Positions 8,336-17,572 are shown, counted from the stretch's first letter. The stretch is DNA of 64,000 nucleotides from CBDBBY01 sp965205055 (GCA_965205055.1 OZ242030.1:620001-684000), one strand, 5' to 3'. The notes: generated from the sequence alone by a model not told the origin. Program-made: numbers and translations.

Positions 8336-9091
8336 ATGTTGTCTATCAAGAACTTGCACGCCGGACTTGAGAATGAGCAAAAAGAAATTCTCAAGGGTGT
8401 CGACATGGACGTCGAGGCGGGCGCTGTTCACGCCGTGATGGGTCCCAACGGTTCCGGCAAATCGACGCTGTCCTATATTCTGGCCGGCCGGGACGGATAC
8501 GAAATCACAGACGGGACCGTCGAGCTTGACGGAAGCGACCTTCTGGAGATCGAACCGGAAGAGCGCGCCGCAGAGGGCTTGTTTCTGGCTTTCCAGTATC
8601 CGGTCGAAATTGCAGGCGTCGGAAACATGACCTTCCTTCGAACGGCCCTGAATGCGCAGCGGAAAGCGCGCGGAGAGGATTCGGTGTCCGCCGCGGAATT
8701 TCTTCGGCTTGTCCGCGCGAAAGCGAAGGACCTCGGGATTGAAGGCGATCTGTTGAAGCGTCCAGTGAACTTCGGTTTCTCCGGCGGCGAGAAAAAAAGG
8801 AACGAGATCCTCCACATGGCGGTGTTGGAGCCGCGGCTTTGCGTCTTGGACGAAACAGACTCGGGGTTGGATGTTGATGCCCTCAAGCAAGTCGCCCGAG
8901 GCGTCAATTCACTTCGTTCTGAACAAAGATCGTTTCTCGTGATCACCCATTATCAGCGCCTGCTGAACTACATTCAGCCGGACGTGGTCCATATTTTGAT
9001 GGATGGTCGAATAGTGCGGTCCGGAGGGCCTGACCTCGCTCTTGAGGTCGAAGAAAACGGTTACGCCGATCTGCTGGCAGAGATGGGATGA
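8336..9091 (+). CDS. sufC: Fe-S cluster assembly ATPase SufC
   Basis: The product has 251 residues from the ATG at 8336, chosen for the GGAGG site about 13 bp upstream and the family N terminus MLSIKNLHAGL. Walker A is GPNGSGKST, the signature is FSGGEKKRNEI, Walker B is LCVLDETDSGLD and the switch histidine lies in VITHYQRLL. SufC is the soluble ABC ATPase that drives the SufBC2D scaffold. sufD follows after 30 bp. It is separated from sufB by the inserted 3.7-kb block, which is unusual for this operon. Confidence 0.97.
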   Translation: MLSIKNLHAGLENEQKEILKGVDMDVEAGAVHAVMGPNGSGKSTLSYILAGRDGYEITDGTVELDGSDLLEIEPEERAAEGLFLAFQYPVEIAGVGNMTFLRTALNAQRKARGEDSVSAAEFLRLVRAKAKDLGIEGDLLKRPVNFGFSGGEKKRNEILHMAVLEPRLCVLDETDSGLDVDALKQVARGVNSLRSEQRSFLVITHYQRLLNYIQPDVVHILMDGRIVRSGGPDLALEVEENGYADLLAEMG

Positions 9092-9121
9092 TGCGCGGTA
9101 TTTGCCTGAGATCCGATCGCA

Positions 9122-10402
9122 ATGGGAGTACGACCGATTCACGAAAATTCTGACAGTCGGCCTGCGCCGTCGGGCTTGAGCGGCAGGGCAGCATGGCACA
9201 GCAACGCCTTGCATCGAGCTCGGGAGCTGGTCAAGTCGACCGCCCCGGCCCAGCGGCGCGATGAATATTGGAAATTTACAGATCCGGAAGGGTTGACCGG
9301 TTCATCGAGCTCGGCGCCTCCGGCCTGTGGGATTGATGGTCAATCAACCGCGTTCGACAGGATAGATCGCAAAAGGATTGTTTTGTCAGGCGGCGGTTTG
9401 GATAGGCAGCAATCCGATTCCTTGGCAGATGCGCACATTCGGGTCGATGAATTGAAAGACATCTTTGTCGACGAATCGCATTGGTGCTCGGATCTTTTCG
9501 GCGCTCTTGAAGCCAGGGGACAGGCTCCGGTTCAGCGTCCATTCGCGCTCGAAAACCGCCTACGTGTCAATTCCGGACTTGCGATAAGAGTTCGCGGCCG
9601 ACAGACCCAGCCAATCGAGATCGCGTACAATGTGGGGGAAAGCGCCGTCAGGTCCGCTTACGTCAGGCATGTTCTTAAGCTGGATCCTGATTCCGAGGTG
9701 ACATTGCTTGAAACAGGATTCTCGGGAACCGGAACGAACACAGTCGTCGAGGTGGAAATCGGGGACGGCGCCCGATTCAACCATGTACGCATTCAAAACG
9801 GAATGCATCAGTTTCGATCAATCAACCATATGTTTGCCAGATTGGGAGCCGGTTCAAGCATGAAGTCGTTCACGGCAACTGCCGACACGGATTGGTTGCG
9901 GAATGAGTGCGTAATCGATCTGGCAGGCGAGGGAGGCGCGGCGCATGTTTCTGGGGCGGCGATCGGAAATGCGAATTTCCATCAGGACGACACGCTCTTC
10001 GTCAAGCATCTGGCTCCCAACTGTGAAAGCCGGCAGGTATTCAAGAAAGTTCTTCGCAACGGAGCTGTCGGCGTCTTTCAAGGCAAGATACTGGTTGAGC
10101 CAGCTGCTCAAAAGACGGACGGATACCAATTGAGCCAAGCTTTGCTGCTCGACGATGACGCTCAGTTTCTTGCGAAGCCCGAACTGGAGATATACGCCGA
10201 CGACGTCGCATGCTCGCACGGCTCTACCAGCGGCGGGCTGGATGAAAATGCATTGTTCTATCTCAGGTCGCGCGGAATACCCGAAAGCGATGCGAAGGGA
10301 ATGCTTGCCGCGGCGTTTCTGGCCGAGGCGGTCGAAGAGATTGAAGATTCACAGCTCGCTGAAGCTGTTATGCAGCAGTTTCACGCTTGGCTGCCTGCCT
10401 GA
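9122..10402 (+). CDS. sufD: Fe-S cluster assembly protein SufD
   Basis: The product has 426 residues, the normal length for SufD, the second beta-helix subunit of the SufBC2D scaffold. The C terminus carries CSHGSTSGGLDENALFYLRS, including the histidine implicated in cluster binding at the SufB-SufD interface. The N terminus has the RRDEYWKFTDP segment usual for the family. It follows sufC by 30 bp and is probably cotranscribed. About 300 bp without a gene follow. Confidence 0.95.
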   Translation: MGVRPIHENSDSRPAPSGLSGRAAWHSNALHRARELVKSTAPAQRRDEYWKFTDPEGLTGSSSSAPPACGIDGQSTAFDRIDRKRIVLSGGGLDRQQSDSLADAHIRVDELKDIFVDESHWCSDLFGALEARGQAPVQRPFALENRLRVNSGLAIRVRGRQTQPIEIAYNVGESAVRSAYVRHVLKLDPDSEVTLLETGFSGTGTNTVVEVEIGDGARFNHVRIQNGMHQFRSINHMFARLGAGSSMKSFTATADTDWLRNECVIDLAGEGGAAHVSGAAIGNANFHQDDTLFVKHLAPNCESRQVFKKVLRNGAVGVFQGKILVEPAAQKTDGYQLSQALLLDDDAQFLAKPELEIYADDVACSHGSTSGGLDENALFYLRSRGIPESDAKGMLAAAFLAEAVEEIEDSQLAEAVMQQFHAWLPA

Positions 10403-10699
10403 AGTTGCGGTATTCCGAGGCAAATCCAGAATGTTCAAGATGACTGATCGGGCAGGCACGCCGCGATGCGCCTCGCATGCGGGATCTTGTTGATCGAAGA
10501 CATTTCTTTTTCCCGGCTGTTCGGGCTCTCGATCGGTTCATCGCGATGTTGAGGCTGCGAGCGGCGGATGACGCGGGCAATGCACTGAGAGACGGACATG
10601 CGCCGTCACCTTCAGATTTCTGGAATCACGACCACTTGCCGCAAAGAACGCGGGAAACTATCTATAGAGCGAAATGATCGCAGGAATAGAATCCACCCC

Positions 10700-11269
10700 A
10701 TGCTCGGCCAACTGATTCAGCTTGCAAGCTTGTCTTTGCGGGATCCGAAATACGGAGCCGTGAAGGTCCTCAAGCATCGTGTGCCTTTGCAAGCCGCCAT
10801 TGAGCTGGCTGCGGTCGTAGTGATCTTGGGGTCCATTCTGTCGAGCCTTTTCTTTCAGCTTACGGCTGTAAGCGAAGAAGCCGAACAGCTGAATCTGTTT
10901 AGGAACCCGCTGATTTTCACGGCGATTCAAGGCGCCGTTTTGTGCGTCATCGTTCTGGCAACTTATCTGATTGGCCAGATGGTCGGTGGAAATGGGAACC
11001 TGAAGGAAACGCTTGTCTTGATGGTTTGGCTCCAATTCATCATGCTGCTTTATCAATTCGTACAGATTTTTGCCTCCATGGTCATTCCAGTTCTGGACGG
11101 GCTGTTGACGATCGTTTCGATCGTATTGTTCTTTTGGCTGTTCGCGAATTTCGTCGCCGTCCTGCATGGATTCAAATCCGCGTTCAAAGTGCTTATCGGC
11201 ACGATGATGTCGATGGCGGCGATCATTATGGGCGTTTTGACTCTTTACGCGGCCTTCGGAACCGTCTGA
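10700..11269 (+). CDS. YIP1-family membrane protein
   Basis: The product has 189 residues from the ATG at 10700 and about five membrane segments. It resembles the Yip1-domain proteins found just before sufS in alphaproteobacteria. Its stop is 8 bp before sufS, so the two are probably cotranscribed. No catalytic residues are evident, and the role in the suf context is unknown. The 297 bp between sufD and this gene hold no supported gene. A paralogue-like C terminus lies at the left edge of the window. Confidence 0.7.
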   Translation: MLGQLIQLASLSLRDPKYGAVKVLKHRVPLQAAIELAAVVVILGSILSSLFFQLTAVSEEAEQLNLFRNPLIFTAIQGAVLCVIVLATYLIGQMVGGNGNLKETLVLMVWLQFIMLLYQFVQIFASMVIPVLDGLLTIVSIVLFFWLFANFVAVLHGFKSAFKVLIGTMMSMAAIIMGVLTLYAAFGTV

Positions 11270-11277
11270 GATCCCCG

Positions 11278-12498
11278 ATGTACGATGTGACCAAGATACG
11301 GGATGATTTTCCGATTCTTAGCCGGGAGGTGAACGGTCGTCCGCTTGTTTACCTGGACAATGCGGCATCGGCGCAAAAGCCGAGTCGCGTCATCGAGGCC
11401 GTATCGCGGGCCTACGAGGAAGAGTACGCAAACGTGCATCGAGGTCTTCATTATTTGTCCAATTTGGCGACCGACAAGTACGAGGAGGTTCGCAGCAAAA
11501 TCAAATCGTTTCTCAACGCCCGCAGTGAAGAAGAAATCATCTACACCACAGGCGCGACGGAAGGGATGAATCTGGTCGCGTACAGCTGGGCGATGCCGCG
11601 CGTAAGCGCCGGCGATGAGATCGTTCTTTCCGTTATGGAGCATCACGCAAACATCGTGCCATGGCATTTTCTTCGTGAGCGTCTGGGCGTCGTGCTGCGC
11701 TGGGCTGAACCGGACGGGCAAGGCGCCCTTGATCCGCACCGTGTTCTTGAGCTTGTCGGGCCTCGGACCAAGCTTATCGCGATCTCGCACATGTCCAATG
11801 TCTTGGGCACCAAGGTCGACGTCGCGACAATCGCGAGAGAGGCGCGAAAGCTGGACATTCCCGTGCTTGCGGACGGCGCTCAGGCGGCAGTTCACGGGAA
11901 AGTGGATGTCCAAGAGCTTGGCATCGATTTTTATGCGATTACCGGGCACAAGCTTTATGGTCCCTCGGCATCAGGCGCCTTGTTCGCGAAACGTGAGCGA
12001 ATTGAAGAGATGCGTCCGTTCAGAGGCGGCGGCGACATGATCAAATCGGTAACCAGATCGGCGGTCGACTATGCGGATCCGCCCCGCAGGTTCGAAGCCG
12101 GAACTCCGCCGATCGTGCAGATGATCGGGCTTGGAGTCGCAATTGACTACATCTCGGAGTTGGGAACGGAAAACATTCATCGGCACGAATGTGAGTTGCG
12201 GGATTATGCTGCAAAGCAGCTTTCCAACAAGAACTGGCTTCGCCTTCAAGGATGCGCTGAGGGGAAGGGCGCAATATTTTCTTTTACGATTGACGGCGCG
12301 GCGCACGCTCATGACCTTTCGACTGTGCTTGACAAAATGGGCATCGCAGTCAGAGCAGGTCATCATTGCGCGCAGCCTTTGATGGAACATTTGGGAACGA
12401 CCGCGACCTGCCGCGCGTCATTCGGTCTCTACAACACAAAGGACGAGGTGGACAAATTGGTGGAAGGACTTGAATTCTGCCGCGAACTGTTTGCATGA
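11278..12498 (+). CDS. sufS: Cysteine desulfurase SufS (group II)
   Basis: The product has 406 residues, the usual size. The N terminus is IRDDFPILSREVNGRPLVYLD with the LDNAAS motif. MEHHANIVPW holds the histidine stacking on PLP, ITGHKLYGPSASG holds the PLP lysine, and TATCRASFGLYN holds the catalytic cysteine. SufS delivers sulfur to the SufBCD scaffold, normally through SufE or SufU; neither is in the window. The usual downstream sufT and sufA are absent, and a tRNA gene follows instead. Confidence 0.96.
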   Translation: MYDVTKIRDDFPILSREVNGRPLVYLDNAASAQKPSRVIEAVSRAYEEEYANVHRGLHYLSNLATDKYEEVRSKIKSFLNARSEEEIIYTTGATEGMNLVAYSWAMPRVSAGDEIVLSVMEHHANIVPWHFLRERLGVVLRWAEPDGQGALDPHRVLELVGPRTKLIAISHMSNVLGTKVDVATIAREARKLDIPVLADGAQAAVHGKVDVQELGIDFYAITGHKLYGPSASGALFAKRERIEEMRPFRGGGDMIKSVTRSAVDYADPPRRFEAGTPPIVQMIGLGVAIDYISELGTENIHRHECELRDYAAKQLSNKNWLRLQGCAEGKGAIFSFTIDGAAHAHDLSTVLDKMGIAVRAGHHCAQPLMEHLGTTATCRASFGLYNTKDEVDKLVEGLEFCRELFA

Positions 12499-12544
12499 TT
12501 GAATTTGCGATCTTCGAACAAATCGTATAAAGACATGGATCTGC

Positions 12545-12621
12545 GCACCCGTAGCTCAGCCGGATAGAGCGCTGCCCTCCGAAGGCAGAGGCCAGAGGTT
12601 CGAATCCTCTCGGGTGCGCCA
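12545..12621 (+). tRNA. tRNA-Arg (anticodon CCG)
   Basis: The 77-nt cloverleaf has acceptor GCACCCG pairing with CGGGTGC, anticodon stem CTGCC/GGCAG around the loop CTCCGAA, the T-arm AGAGGTTCGAATCCTCT, discriminator G and an encoded CCA end. The anticodon CCG reads CGG arginine codons. tRNA 3' ends are common integration sites, and a lone antitoxin and a transposase scrap follow. Confidence 0.96.
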
Positions 12622-12885
12622 GCTGAAAATTTTCGCTGCACAATTCCCTGACGCCCCGAACGGCAAGGACATTTCTAGTTTTCGGAATCCGTTTTCCGGT
12701 CGAACGCCGTCGGTCCAAGAATGCGGCCGGCCTGAAATGCTTGGTCGCATTGAGATACTGAGGATATGACGGTCGGACCGAGAGCTTGGCTTCAATATTG
12801 CGCAGGGATGCCATGGCATTGCTGCGCTCAATCGACATCTGACGCGCGCATGCACAAGATATTGAGGAAACGAAGGAGCATTTCC

Positions 12886-13161
12886 ATGGCAAACACAAGT
12901 AAAAGCAAGATGGTGAAGCGGCTGAATACGACACTACCCGATCCGTTGGCACTGTATGTTGGCGAAATCACCGGCAGAGGCTCCCTCTACGAGACACCAA
13001 GCGAATTTATCCGTGATTTGGTGCGGCGCCATATGGAAGCGGCTCTGAACCATGAGCGCGGCGAAGTCCGCGCTTTGCTCCAGCAATCCCTTCGGGAAAA
13101 CGAGTATTCAGTCTGGTCGGACGAAGATCTGGCCGATGCCCACATGGCGGCAGGTGCATAG
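12886..13161 (+). CDS. Ribbon-helix-helix antitoxin, ParD-like, without a toxin partner
   Basis: The product has 91 residues from the ATG at 12886, preceded by the site AAGGAG. The N-terminal part MVKRLNTTLPDPLALYVGEI has the beta strand and helix of a ribbon-helix-helix DNA-binding fold, followed by YETPSEFIRDLVRRHME as in ParD and CopG proteins. Such genes normally precede a parE toxin, but the 450 bp downstream hold no ParE-like frame, only a decayed transposase tail. It may be an orphan antitoxin left after loss of the toxin, or a stand-alone regulator. Confidence 0.75.
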   Translation: MANTSKSKMVKRLNTTLPDPLALYVGEITGRGSLYETPSEFIRDLVRRHMEAALNHERGEVRALLQQSLRENEYSVWSDEDLADAHMAAGA

Positions 13162-13369
13162 GCGCGCGTCTGAGTATGCTCTACGCTGAGCCTGACAGCC
13201 GCACCGGGGCATGTGTTATCGCAGGCCGTCCATTGCGACCGAATCGGATTGAGTGAATTCGCTCGAACGATTTTGGCCGATCTCCCGCTTTCAGCCTCGA
13301 TTTTCGCGTTCCATGTCCGCGCGGGCGGGTACGGGGAAGTTCCAGTGCTCGCGGACTGCCCGTCCGGTC

Positions 13370-13490
13370 ATTCGGAAGCCGGCTTGTTCAAGTTGTAGGC
13401 GATGAAGGCCAGCACTCATTCCCGCCGCGCAGCAGGAACCGCAGGAACAGGCGAGTCTGCTTGATCTGTCCGAACACCGGCTCGCTCGGT
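13370..13490 (-). pseudogene. C-terminal scrap of a DDE transposase, frameshifted
   Basis: Read on the minus strand, the translation contains EPVFGQIKQTRLFLRFLLRG and then, after a shift of frame, FIAYNLNKP. This matches the C-terminal pattern of IS1182-like or related IS5-superfamily transposases (FGQIKQARGFRRFLLRG ... HNLLKL). The N-terminal part and ends of the element are not visible. The remaining sequence between 13162 and 13616 holds no supported gene. Confidence 0.6.
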
Positions 13491-13616
13491 TAGGCTTTTG
13501 CCATTCGGAAAAACCGGAGCGTTTCAGATTTGCGCAATCCGTCTTGTTCTTTGCTTGCTGCGGAATGCAATATATTTACGGTCGGCACAGAGAAACTAGG
13601 CGTCCTGCGAACTCTC

Positions 13617-14666
13617 ATGTTGAAGTGGGTCGAACAAATTATAGCGGCATTGTCGGACCCGGTCGTATTCGTCGGTTTGGACTACGGGATCCGCTGCGCA
13701 AACCATGCCGCCGAAGAATTATTCGGCGCGCATCTGGCCGGCCAGTCATTCTATGCATTCATCCGGCAGCCCGAGGCTTTGCAATGTATCAACGATGCGC
13801 ATAGCGAGCGGGGCATCTCGGAAACGATCATCAAGCATTCGGACGGCGAGATCGAGACCAAATTTAAGATGTCCGTCAACTTTGTTGATTTGTCCGACCC
13901 GCGATTGGAGGGCTTTGTCATTTCGCTGACCGACATGAGCGGTCTCGACGCGACCAAACAGCTGCGCCGCGACTTCGTCGCCAATGTCAGCCATGAACTT
14001 CGGTCGCCGTTGACCACGATGCTGGGTGTAATCGAAACGCTCAAAGGGCAGTCGTGCAATGACGAGAGCAGGCGCGCCGGATTTATTGACCTCATGGAGC
14101 GCGAAGCGCTGCGGATGAACAGCCTGATCAAGGATCTTTTGTCATTGTCGAAAGTGGAATCGAACGAGCGCATTCGTCCCAGCGAGCTGGTTCATATCTC
14201 GGAAGTTCTGAACAACACTTTGAGTTCAATGTATTCTTCAGACAATGGGTACGCAAAGCGAATTCGAACGCATAAGCGGAATTGCAATGCTGTCGTGCGC
14301 GGCGAATTGGATCAGCTTTGCCAGGTGATGCGCAATCTGCTCGAGAATGCTTTGAAGTACGACGAGAGCGGAGGCGAGGTTTTGGTGGATGTCGAGATCA
14401 TTCGGCAGCCCGCGAATTTCAACGGGGACGCAGTTGCGATTAGCGTATCGGACAACGGGCCAGGGATCGGCCCGGACCATTTGCCTAGGCTGACGGAGCG
14501 CTTCTATCGCGTGGACCAGCATCGTTCCCGGGAGGTGGGCGGAACAGGCTTGGGATTGGCGATCGTAAAACACATCGTCCAGCGCCATCGAGGGCGGCTC
14601 GCCGTTTCAAGTGAGCTGGGGGCCGGGTGCAAATTTACCGTGCTGCTCCCGATGGAAAGAGGATAA
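13617..14666 (+). CDS. phoR: Phosphate-regulon sensor histidine kinase PhoR
   Basis: The product has about 349 residues from the ATG at 13617. The N terminus carries a PAS domain (DPVVFVGLDYGIRCANHAAE) with no clear membrane span, which is short for PhoR. The dimerisation box is DFVANVSHELRSPLTTM with the phospho-accepting histidine. The catalytic domain shows the N box LLENALKY, the G1 box SDNGPGIG, FYRVDQHRSREVGG and GTGLGLAIVKHI. It opens the phoR-pstB-phoU-phoB run and is the likely kinase of PhoB. The absence of a transmembrane helix suggests a soluble protein recruited through PhoU or the Pst transporter, or a start further upstream. Confidence 0.88.
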   Translation: MLKWVEQIIAALSDPVVFVGLDYGIRCANHAAEELFGAHLAGQSFYAFIRQPEALQCINDAHSERGISETIIKHSDGEIETKFKMSVNFVDLSDPRLEGFVISLTDMSGLDATKQLRRDFVANVSHELRSPLTTMLGVIETLKGQSCNDESRRAGFIDLMEREALRMNSLIKDLLSLSKVESNERIRPSELVHISEVLNNTLSSMYSSDNGYAKRIRTHKRNCNAVVRGELDQLCQVMRNLLENALKYDESGGEVLVDVEIIRQPANFNGDAVAISVSDNGPGIGPDHLPRLTERFYRVDQHRSREVGGTGLGLAIVKHIVQRHRGRLAVSSELGAGCKFTVLLPMERG

Positions 14667-14781
14667 GCTTGGCCGTGGTCCGCAAATTTGAGAATGAACG
14701 CCGAAATCGCAATGAGTTACACATTACATTGATGTGCTTGACGCAAAACGTTCACAGGCGGCGGGTATGAAGGAGGTTGCG

Positions 14782-15636
14782 GTGGTATCGGATAACTCTT
14801 CAGAGTTGAATGATGATCAGAAGCCAGTGCATGAATTTACAGAGGTTGATTCAATGCGCGATGGCGGGGAACCCATCCAAAAAGTGAAAGTGAAGGCGCA
14901 GGATGTCAGCGTCTATTACTCTGAAAGCAAGGCGCTTATGGACGTTTCTGTGGAGATACCGGACAAGTCGGTCACTGCCCTGATCGGACCATCAGGATGC
15001 GGCAAATCGACGTTCTTGCGTTGTCTCAACAGGATGAACGATACGATCGATCATTGCCGGGTTGAAGGTTTGATCGAGTTGGAGGGCGACAACATATACG
15101 CGCGTTCCGTCGATCCTGTGCAACTCCGGGCACGAGTCGGAATGGTTTTCCAGAAACCCAATCCATTTCCAAAATCCATATACGACAACGTGGCGTACGG
15201 GCCTCGCATTCACGGGATTGCCTCGTCAAGAAGCGATCTCGACGTGATCGTGGAGACATCGCTCCGGCATGCTGCACTTTGGGACGAAGTGAAGGACAGG
15301 CTGAAGTCACCGGGCACAGGCATATCGGGAGGACAGCAGCAGAGACTCTGCATTGCGCGCGCGATCGCAACCCAGCCCGAAGTCCTGCTGATGGACGAGC
15401 CATGCTCGGCTTTGGACCCCATTGCGACATCGCAAATCGAGGAACTGATCGACAATCTCAGGGCGGAGTTCACGGTCGTCATCGTGACGCACTCCATGCA
15501 GCAAGCCGCGCGGGTCAGCCAAAGGACGGCCTTTTTCCATCTTGGTCACCTCGTCGAGTGCAACGACACAAGCACTGTATTCACCAATCCTACGGATGAG
15601 CGAACAGAAAGCTATATTTCGGGCAGAATCGGGTAG
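14782..15636 (+). CDS. pstB: Phosphate ABC transporter ATP-binding protein PstB
   Basis: The product has about 284 residues if translation starts at the GTG at 14782, which has a perfect AAGGAGG site 5 bp upstream. An ATG at 14854 would give the classical 260-residue form. Walker A is GPSGCGKST, the Q loop VFQKPNPFPKSIYDNVAYGPR is diagnostic of PstB, the signature is ISGGQQQRLCIARA, and Walker B is VLLMDEPCSALDP. PstB powers phosphate import with PstC and PstA. Neither of those genes nor pstS lies in this cluster, so they must be elsewhere or absent. phoU follows after 8 bp. Confidence 0.93.
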   Translation: MVSDNSSELNDDQKPVHEFTEVDSMRDGGEPIQKVKVKAQDVSVYYSESKALMDVSVEIPDKSVTALIGPSGCGKSTFLRCLNRMNDTIDHCRVEGLIELEGDNIYARSVDPVQLRARVGMVFQKPNPFPKSIYDNVAYGPRIHGIASSRSDLDVIVETSLRHAALWDEVKDRLKSPGTGISGGQQQRLCIARAIATQPEVLLMDEPCSALDPIATSQIEELIDNLRAEFTVVIVTHSMQQAARVSQRTAFFHLGHLVECNDTSTVFTNPTDERTESYISGRIG

Positions 15637-15644
15637 GGGGCGTC

Positions 15645-16403
15645 TTGGCAGCAATGGAATCCAAACACATACACTCCGCATTCGACGAAGATCTGACAGA
15701 AATCTTCAAGCTGATCGTTACGATGGGCGGAATGGTCGAGGAAGCAATAGGTCAAGCCATGCTCGCCTTGCAGAACATGGACGGCGAAATCGCGGAGAGC
15801 GTTGTCGCCAAAGACAGGATGATTGACGATCTGGAGGAGGAGGTGCACCGGGCAACCGTCAGCATACTTGCGCTTCGGCAGCCTCGCGCGCAAGACCTTA
15901 GGATGGTCGTTGCCGTCATTCGGATCGCCATCAGCTTGGAGCGGGTAGGGGATTACGCGAAGAACATCGCGAAACGAACCATTGTGCTGATCAAGTCGCA
16001 GCCGCTCGGCAGTCAGTCTGCCTCCATCAAGGGTTTGGCGAAATCGGTGCGCGGGTTGACCAAGACAGCGCTCGACTCGTTTGTGTTGCGCGATGCCGAC
16101 ATGGCCGCCGACGTCATTTTGCTCGATGAAGACATCGACCGCATGTACAATTCTTTGTTCAGGGAATTCCTGACCCACATGCTCGAGGACCCCCGCAACA
16201 TCACTGCGACAATGCATCTTTTGTTCATGGCCAAGAATCTGGAACGGATCGGGGACCATGCCACCGGCATTGCAGAGCAAGTTATATACGTCGTAACGGG
16301 CATTCCCCCGGATCAGGATCGTCCCAAGAGCAATGACGCCGAGTTTCTTGGCGATGTTGCGGCCGCTCCGCCGACAGGCTCGCTATCCGAGAAAAAGAAT
16401 TGA
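15645..16403 (+). CDS. phoU: Phosphate signalling regulator PhoU
   Basis: The product has 252 residues with two PhoU three-helix repeats, each containing the metal-binding E/D pattern (RIAISLERVGDYAKNIAKR and MAKNLERIGDHATGIAEQ). PhoU links the Pst transporter to PhoR and keeps the Pho regulon off when phosphate is plentiful. The start may be the TTG at 15645 close to an AGGGGG site, or the ATG at 15654. Its stop overlaps the region of the phoB start, so the two are coupled. Confidence 0.95.
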   Translation: MAAMESKHIHSAFDEDLTEIFKLIVTMGGMVEEAIGQAMLALQNMDGEIAESVVAKDRMIDDLEEEVHRATVSILALRQPRAQDLRMVVAVIRIAISLERVGDYAKNIAKRTIVLIKSQPLGSQSASIKGLAKSVRGLTKTALDSFVLRDADMAADVILLDEDIDRMYNSLFREFLTHMLEDPRNITATMHLLFMAKNLERIGDHATGIAEQVIYVVTGIPPDQDRPKSNDAEFLGDVAAAPPTGSLSEKKN

Positions 16404-16405
16404 CG

Positions 16406-17089
16406 ATGAAAAAGGCAGAAATTCTAATTGTCGAGGATGATCAGTCGCAGCTTGAGTTACTCGCATACAGGATCGAGTCTGCCGGCCATCGGGTGCTGAA
16501 AGCGTCGACCGGCAATGAAGCATTGGAGATTCTTGAAAACAACGAACCCGATCTGGTTCTGCTGGATTGGATGCTTCCCGGCGTGTCGGGGATAGACATT
16601 TGCAAGCGCATAAGAGCAGACGAGCGTCTGAGCGCGATGCCGATGATCATCGTTTCCGCGCGAGCCGAGGAATTCGACCGGGTTCGCGGCCTTGAAGTCG
16701 GCGCCGACGATTATGTCGTTAAGCCGTATTCGATGTCGGAGCTGCTGGCTCGGCTCAAGGCGCATTTGAGGAGATTCAAGCCTTCGACCGTCGGCGAAAT
16801 CCTGCGTTTCGAGGACATTGAGCTCAACGCGGAACAGCACAGGGTCTTCCGGGGCGGCAAGCCGGTCAAGCTGGGGCCGACGGAGTTCCGCCTTTTGTCG
16901 ACGTTCCTTGAGCGTCCGGGCCGGGTGTGGTCCCGCGAACAGCTTTTGGATCGAGTTTGGGGCAAGAATATCTACGTCGAGAACCGAACGGTCGACGTCC
17001 ATATCGGCAGGCTCAGGAAAGCGCTTTGCCGATACGGCGGAGAAGATCCTTTGAGAACCGTCAGGGGCGCTGGGTATTCTCTCGGTTGA
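16406..17089 (+). CDS. phoB: Response regulator PhoB
   Basis: The product has 227 residues and is an OmpR-type regulator. The receiver domain has the acidic pair in VEDD, the phosphorylated aspartate in LLDWMLPGVSG, and the switch lysine in DDYVVKPYS. The winged-helix effector contains LGPTEFRLLSTFLERPGRVWSREQLLD-type sequence and NRTVDVHIGRLRKAL, as in PhoB. A TTG six bases upstream would overlap the phoU stop. It ends the phosphate-sensing run; beyond it lies the gene graveyard. Confidence 0.95.
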   Translation: MKKAEILIVEDDQSQLELLAYRIESAGHRVLKASTGNEALEILENNEPDLVLLDWMLPGVSGIDICKRIRADERLSAMPMIIVSARAEEFDRVRGLEVGADDYVVKPYSMSELLARLKAHLRRFKPSTVGEILRFEDIELNAEQHRVFRGGKPVKLGPTEFRLLSTFLERPGRVWSREQLLDRVWGKNIYVENRTVDVHIGRLRKALCRYGGEDPLRTVRGAGYSLG

Positions 17090-17115
17090 TAGAATCAAGC
17101 TTCGGCTGCCCACTG

Positions 17116-17206
17116 GGGTGCATCTCATGACTTTTGGTTAAGCAGCTACGACGCGGCAATCCCTCCAATTGATGATTTCGGGCTAAGGGCTGACTTCGAA
17201 GCGGCG
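17116..17206. repeat. Copy of the inverted-repeat element's left half
   Basis: GGGTGCATCTCATGACTTTT begins a 90-bp stretch that aligns with the left part of the element at 7973-8129, including CTCCAATTGATGATTTCGGG and TTCGAAGCGGCG. No opposite end was found before the livM fragment, so the copy looks truncated. Confidence 0.6.
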
Positions 17207-17229
17207 TTTGACGGCGGGCAGGGCATTGG

Positions 17230-17570
17230 CTTCGGTGGTCGGTGCTCCGATATTCCTGCATAACCTTCGAATCTCGCCGGACGTCGCCTTCTCCGTGAAA
17301 GACTGGACCGCATTCGTGATAATCATTGTGGTGATCGGCGGGATCGGCACCATCGAACATCCGATAGTCGGAACGCTGGTCTTTTTCGCATTGGGCGAGA
17401 TGCTTGCCGACTTGGGCACGGTTTGTCTGGTCGTTCCGGAGCTGTCGTGATCGCCGTGATGCTCAAGGCTCCGAAGGGCATTGGGGGCTTCATTCGGGAA
17501 AGCTGCCACCTCCAGCCGTTTCGCGTCTTGCACCGGATTGTCGGGAATCCGGAGAAACAAGAAGACTGAC
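17230..17570 (+). pseudogene. Fragment of a branched-chain amino acid ABC transporter permease (LivM C terminus)
   Basis: The translation shows LRISPDVAFSVKDWTAFVI followed by VVIGGIGTIEHPIVGTLVFF, the characteristic C-terminal membrane block of LivM permeases. After a stop at 17450 the homology resumes in another frame as IAVMLKAPKGIGGFI, the usual LivM tail. The N-terminal two thirds are missing. It is a decayed remnant, directly followed by a fragment of a DUF849 gene, an arrangement that suggests one lost operon. Confidence 0.75.
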
Positions 17571-17572
17571 CG

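Noticed and set aside
12350..12952. Minus-strand 200-codon frame over the tRNA-Arg
   Set aside because: It crosses a complete tRNA gene and the end of sufS, and has no motif.
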